A stretch of DNA of 64,000 nt, from positions 24,399,045 to 24,463,044 of the forward strand of contig CM070603.1 of assembly GCA_036346395.1 (NCBI GenBank), written 5' to 3'. The stretch is from Hsuehochloa calcarea (Eukaryota > Streptophyta > Magnoliopsida > Poales > Poaceae). The position numbers and the translations under genes are program-made. Every line of letters starts with the position of its first letter. Position 1 is the first letter of the stretch. The notes beneath the pieces were generated by a model that saw nothing but the letters and a program-made list of their open reading frames with translations, was not told the DNA's origin and made no database searches. Positions 59,453 to 64,000 of this stretch are shown one piece after another.

Positions 59453-61371
59453 TGTGGATATCGTGAGGATATGTGCACGATCTCAGGATGATGAGTCAAT
59501 TGGCAATGGCTTTGTTGGTTTGCAAAATCTTGTGTTTTCGGGGTTTGCTTCAGGCTGTCAGACCACAACCGGTCTGACCGGTGGTGTGGGGCGGTCAGAC
59601 CGCCCGTGGAGAGGTCCGACCGGCCATGGTGGCCGGTCCGACCGGCAGTCTTTGAAAAGTGGCTTTGGAGCTAAGCCAAAAATAGGTTGTGTAGGCAAGT
59701 GAGGAGTCTCCGGATGTGGTCCCATCATTTTGGAGCTCCATCAAAAGTTCTATTGAGTTGAAAATTCCAGAAGGTTTCGGATTTTCACGCTGGAATTTTG
59801 GCTAAGTCTTTTTGACCGGTCTGACCGCCGTTGTGGGAGCGGTCCGACCGGCCTGAAATCGGTCGGACCGGCCTTGTGGGGCGGTCAGACCGGCAATGAC
59901 TTGGAGGTTAGCCAAGTTTGTATTGAGTTGATTTGAATGGGTTTTATGTATGAAGTTCAATGCTTTATTGTTGTATATTGCATTGCGGAGCTAACGTGGG
60001 TCAAGTTGTGAAGAACTTGTTCCCGGAAACGGTTTGTTTGTCTATTCTTTGCGCGGTGGCTTGCGTGTCAACGGCGTCAGCGGTGAGTGGATCGGGACTA
60101 CGCTTGGAAAGCCGAGGTCGAGCGATCATGGATACCGGGTGAGGTCGTGTGACACAAGCATGGTGCAGAATGGGCAAGATGGATCGAACGGGTAGTTCGG
60201 TACAGCTGGTTGGATCAGGTGGTGCGGATATCGGTGCGAGTCTCTTGGAGGTTCCGATGGGATTCGGACAAGAGAGGCTTGGCGTCGTGATGAGAACCGC
60301 TGATCAACCTACACGTGGTGAAGCAGGCGATTGCTTCAATAGTTATGTGTGTGTGGGTCCCATGTGGATTTGGGTCCCAAAAGTGAAACACTAGCCCTCT
60401 AGTATAAATAGAAAGGGGGGAGATGGAAAACCCTCTTGAGGCATTCATTTGGTTTCCCCTTCCTTTTTCTAGGGTTAGGGTTTGGAGAGGAAGAGAGGGA
60501 GAGATTGTGGTTGCTCCTTGGTGAGCTCTTGTCCTCCTTGAGGGAGTGGCTTTGTAAGCATCTTGTGAGATCAATCAATCTTGTGATGCTTGCTTGAGAG
60601 ATCATTTGTCTCCCTTTTGTGTTCTTCTCTCATTTGGATGAATTTGGTGCTTCCTTGATTCAAGTGTTTAAATTTGATCTTTTGACCCACTTTGTCTTGC
60701 TTTGATGTGTGGGAGTACTCCTAGAATCACCTAGACCATCAACCCCCACAAGCAAGTCTTGAATCAAAGATTTTCATATTTCTAGGGTTTGTGCACTTCC
60801 TTGTTAAATCCTTGAGAGATCGATTCTGCGAAGTGGATCTAAAGGATCGTCGCTAGAAATAGGTCTCTAATATCATTAGGGAGGTGTGCTCGAAATTTGA
60901 TCAAGTTTCATTGGTTGAATCAAAAGTTGGATCAAATTTCGTTTTGGATTTGGGATTGGTTTTTCAGTTCTGGACTGAACCGGTCAGACCGGTGTTGCAA
61001 CGGCGGTCCGACCGCCCGTGTTTTCGACATCACAGTCTTCTGGGTCGAACCGCCCACCGGTCCGACCGCTAGTTAGTTGCTTGGTCGATCATTGGTTGAC
61101 CGTCGGTCAGACCGCCCGTGGTAGCCGGTCAGACCGCCCGTGGTAGCCGGTCAGACCGCCTGTGCCCAGATCTGCCCTTTGAGATTAAGTCTCCACTTTT
61201 GTGTCGTGTGGTTATCGGGGTTATTGAATTCAGCACAAGGCTTCCACTGTGCGCTTACTGATCTTCTTAGCTTCATAGCTAAAGGAGTAAAATTCGTGTT
61301 GAATTTGATTTAGGCGAGAAAGTTGAGAAAGCGCCTATTCACCCCCCTCTAGTCGCCTTTACGGTCCTACA
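59453..61371 (-). mobile_element. family-3 LTR with GGTC-N-GACC palindromes, in the hAT
   Basis: On the minus strand it begins TGTAGGACCGTAAAGGCGAC with 'ggggggtgaataggcg' and ends ...ACGATATCCACA, 1919 bp. The exact duplication GCACG stands at 59448-59452 and 61372-61376. Removing the LTR and one duplication restores the transposase frame, an independent proof of both borders. It contains four clusters of GGTCAGACC/GGTCCGACC/GGTCTGACC words (59570-59650, 59814-59890, 60978-61015, 61046-61165). It also holds three 22-bp tandem units (cggtcagaccgcccgtggta...) at 61104-61163. ORFs within it are not genes. No internal region is present. Confidence 0.95.
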
Positions 61372-61376
61372 GCACG

Positions 61377-63072
61377 AGATATACTAACTTATCGGTATAC
61401 CACAATTGCAAAATTTCGAAGCCTTCAGAGTTGAAATCCACCATATCACTGTTCAGATAGGTGGATAGTTCTTCATTCCTTGGGGTTGTTCTTTGTTAAG
61501 CAGGCGGCACTGTAGAAGAAGACATGTACGTGGAGGAATAGCCACCGAAGATCTTGCCCCACGTATTTGTCTTGCTACATGAGGTGGGGGCCATTGGAGG
61601 TTGTTGCAAGCAGACTGCTTGGAACTTATTTTTATACCTTTGGTAAACCTCATATAATCGAGAATGAACTTTTACAAAATAGTTAGAATAGTCTAACCCT
61701 GTAGTATAACTAAGAAGATCAAAAATATTAGCAAATACTTCAACTTTACCTCTAGGATCTAAAATAAATGCAAATGTATATAGAAAGGGATTTCTCTCCA
61801 ATATTAAAGGTATTTAGTTTTCATAGCAACAATAGCCTCGTGTAAAATTAAGTCATTTTCATACATTTCCAATTGAGTATCCATATGTAAAATACTATGC
61901 ACAATAATAGGAGACGTTGGACAGTAGACAACAGACAAAGCAACAATGGATTCAAATTTTTTTTTCTAAAAACTCTAGTATCTTCTAAGCAACGAACCAA
62001 TGTTGCTTAGATAATAGTACAGTACCGCCAATGCTCATATATTGCGTCTGAATAAAAACTGAAAAAGTGCTCTTATATGGCAAAAGACTCTTAAGTATCA
62101 AGTAAGTAGAGTTTCATCTTACCAACATGTCCAAACCAAACCTTTTTGGACGTACACTCATTACCCTGCAGAAGTTCTTATATGTTGCTATTCTTATGTT
62201 AGAATTATTTAAGAAAGATATAACCTCTTCAAGCCGGATTTGATTATAAGATTAATAATATGACAAATGCATCGCTGATGTGTCAAGAAGGAATCAACGT
62301 ATGTACTGAAGACTAGAGTAAGAGTATCTATGGCCTTAGAGTTCGCAGCGACATTGTCTAGAGTAATTGAGAATATTTTGTTTATAAGACCAAAGTTTTC
62401 CATGACTTTGATAATACAGTCTGTAATATTCTCAACCATGTGTGCTGCATCAATTAATTTGAAACCTATAATTTTTTTCTCCATAACCCAGTTATTATTA
62501 ACATAGTGAGCAACTACATTAAGATAATCCTCTCTAACGTGACCACTCCATATGTCCGAGGTTAGGGTCACCGAAAATGTGCATGTAGCAAATTTATCCT
62601 TTAATTTATCACAACATTTGTTGTAGTATTTTACTAGACCCCTAGTTGTTGTATGTCTAGAAACGGTAGAGAATCTTGTATCATGCACAGTTCTAATGTA
62701 AGTTTGGAAAGCATTAGACTCCCTAAAGTCTAACAGTAAATCCTCGGAAGCAATTAAACGACAGAGAGATTGATGGGCTACTTCAGGATCATAGTCCCAA
62801 CTATGTACCGTACCATCGAAGTTGTATTGCAGCTGCGCCTGCCTCATCAGCAATCCTTGCTTGGCCTTACATCTTGTAGCATGTCATTGCAAGTGCCCCG
62901 TCCTTTCTGTAGACTTTGCTGACAATTCATAACGATAAATTTTGCAAACAGCATATGGTACCTCATTTCCTTGTACGTCTGGCTTGGTTATCATGTTCAA
63001 ATTCTTCCAGACTTTGGATGTAGACGACCTTAATCTCTTTGCTCCGGTGGTCGCCGACGAAGATATAGCCAT
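61377..63072 (-). pseudogene. hAT transposase, N-terminal and central parts
   Basis: Minus-strand pieces in order: an N-terminal BED-finger region, frame broken (MAISSSATTGAKRLRSSTSK, VWKNLNMI..., 63072-62884). Then follows a 214-codon frame (62853-62209) with 'TLTSDIWSGHVREDYLNVVA', 'ITLDNVAANSKAI' and 'CICHIINLIIKSGLK', the RNase H-like core of plant RICESLEEPER/DAYSLEEPER-type hAT proteins. A degraded stretch (62208-61802) is followed by 'PFLYTFAFILDPRGKVEVFA' to 'TVPPA' (61801-61496) and 'LSTYLNSDMVDFNSEGFEIL' to the LTR junction. Several stops and frameshifts show it is inactive. Whether it is a dead transposon or a decayed domesticated gene is settled for the former by the flanking subterminal repeats. 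Confidence 0.9.
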
Positions 63073-63690
63073 AGAGCCTGATGACGGAACTCCGCCTTAT
63101 CCTTCCGGTAAAATCTCTAGTTGGTTTGAGGCAGCCGCAGCCTCTTCCTTGGAGGCAACCTCCTCTGGTGAAATTTCGTACTAAGTGAGAGCGAACATAT
63201 CATAATTTTCATAACGGAAACTGCAAAGTCGAAACTAACACTATTATTATTTTCATCTTATCATAACAAATAATATCAACAAAAAATATGCAAAAAATAG
63301 TATTGTACCTCTTTTGATAATTTGCTACCGAAATTTGAATTTCCTAAAATTTAGCACAAATTTCTTAAATTTTACCAAATTATCTCATAACGAATTTAAA
63401 TTTGCACAACAGAATTTGAAAGAGCTATTGAGGAATGGATGGCTACTGAATGGGGGGGGGTATATGATGCCTATTTATAGATTTTTTAGGAATTTTATTT
63501 TTTTGCTATTTTTAAAGCCCCAGACGGTAAAAAAAAAACGGTTTGAATTTCGAAAGTTCCAAATGTTGTGGGCTAAATGGGCCAAATGGGCTATGTTGTG
63601 TCGTGCCGGGAACGACCCATCGGGCCAATTTAGACTATGATAGTTATTTTGCCTCGGGCCATGTCGCGTTAGCACGGCCCATCGTGCTGG

Positions 63691-64000
63691 CGCGCCCCAC
63701 TTGGCCTGGCACCCCGCCTCCCCGTACTGGCCTACCCCCTACCTTCTCCTCTCCCTCACTCCCTGGCTCCCTCCTCCCATCCCAAGCGCCACCTCTCCTT
63801 CTCCTCCCTCCTGTCCCGAGCGCCGACGCCACCTTCTCCTCTTTCCACATCGGCTGCCGGCGCCACCCTGCCCTCCTCCTCCTCCTCTCCCCCTCCCTCC
63901 CTCGTCGATGCGCCTGTGCGCCCCGAGCCCGCCGCACCGCCTCGCCTTCTCCTCCCTCCCATCCTGAGCACCGGCGTCGCCTTCTCCTTCCTCCGCGCTG
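63691..64000. other. GC-rich sequence at the window end
   Basis: C/T-rich on the plus strand with Pro/Ser/Arg-rich overlapping ORFs on both strands (63644-63971). It may be a gene 5' end or LTR sequence continuing beyond the window. Nothing decides between them. Confidence 0.35.

Larger units (their letters stand above)
58720..63690 (-). mobile_element. hAT transposon (RICESLEEPER-like), split by an LTR
   Basis: The body is a minus-strand hAT transposase relic (59210-63072). Both flanks are rich in the same GC words: at 58765-58935 'ccaaatgggcagcacggcc', 'cggcccaagcacaac', 'gtgccgtgcc' and 'cccgttgggcc'; at 63565-63690 'taaatgggccaaatgggc', 'gtcgtgccgg', 'cccatcgggcc' and 'agcacggccc'. Such subterminal motif clusters are typical of hAT elements, where transposase binds. 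Exact terminal inverted repeats and the 8-bp duplication were not resolved. A family-3 LTR interrupts it at 59453-61371. Confidence 0.75.

Noticed and set aside
59475..59480. Alternative end of the family-3 LTR at 59480 with GCACG at 59475-59479
   Set aside because: The related fragment at 55912-56341 continues past this point to ...gatatccaca, and only the end at 59453 gives a TG/CA terminus and a continuous transposase frame.

Overview
The window is nuclear DNA from a grass, most likely Oryza or a close relative. The reasons are a BARE-1/RIRE1-type copia LTR, Ty3/gypsy LTRs of about 2.1-3.2 kb with TGTAA...TTACA or TGTAAC...GACA ends, an L1-type plant LINE, a RICESLEEPER-like hAT transposase, and one intact intron-rich plant gene. 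Introns have GT/AG borders. No bacterial, phage or CRISPR features are visible.

Only one gene is demonstrably complete. It lies on the minus strand at 24350-28557 and encodes a pollen SF21/NDRG-family protein of 348 residues. All 11 coding exons join in frame. A second gene shows only its 5' end: two coding exons at 8740-9064 (minus), plus a probable leader exon to about 9440, resembling the N-terminus of plant CCAR1-like proteins. A 22-codon possible terminal exon lies at 20909-20977. Everything else is transposon-derived or unassigned.

Layout. 1-4584: gypsy family-1 LTR holding a BARE-1-like solo LTR. 5588-5893: tandem duplication. 6030-7690: non-autonomous DNA element I. 8740-9440: CCAR1-like 5' exons. 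10540-12810: solo gypsy LTR. 13499-19790: three-level LTR nest. 19790-20470: decayed copia LTR. 20909-21960: possible small gene. 22680-23100: possible mitochondrial insert. 24350-28557: SF21 gene. 28846-31480: DNA element II and relatives. 31930-42080: minus-strand LINE split by a gypsy LTR (which itself holds a TRIM) and a BARE-1-like LTR. 42115-43370: AT-rich degenerate repeat and plant-mobile-domain pseudogene. 44226-46350: LTR with a minisatellite. 48226-48987: probable copia LTR. 49213-49807: MITE-like element. 50032-53211: textbook solo gypsy LTR. 55912-56341: LTR fragment. 58720-63690: hAT transposon split by an LTR.

The retrotransposon content is almost entirely solo LTRs. Exact 5-bp target-site duplications are visible for seven insertions (CAACC, TTGAC, ACCGG, GTTGT, GGAAG, TGAGG, GCACG). 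No gag-pol internal region was found beside any of them, except the PBS and PPT of the TRIM. Relative age can be read from the nesting. The most unusual signals are the LTRs built of clustered short palindromes whose word differs between copies, and a palindrome kept in four copies of the long gypsy LTR.
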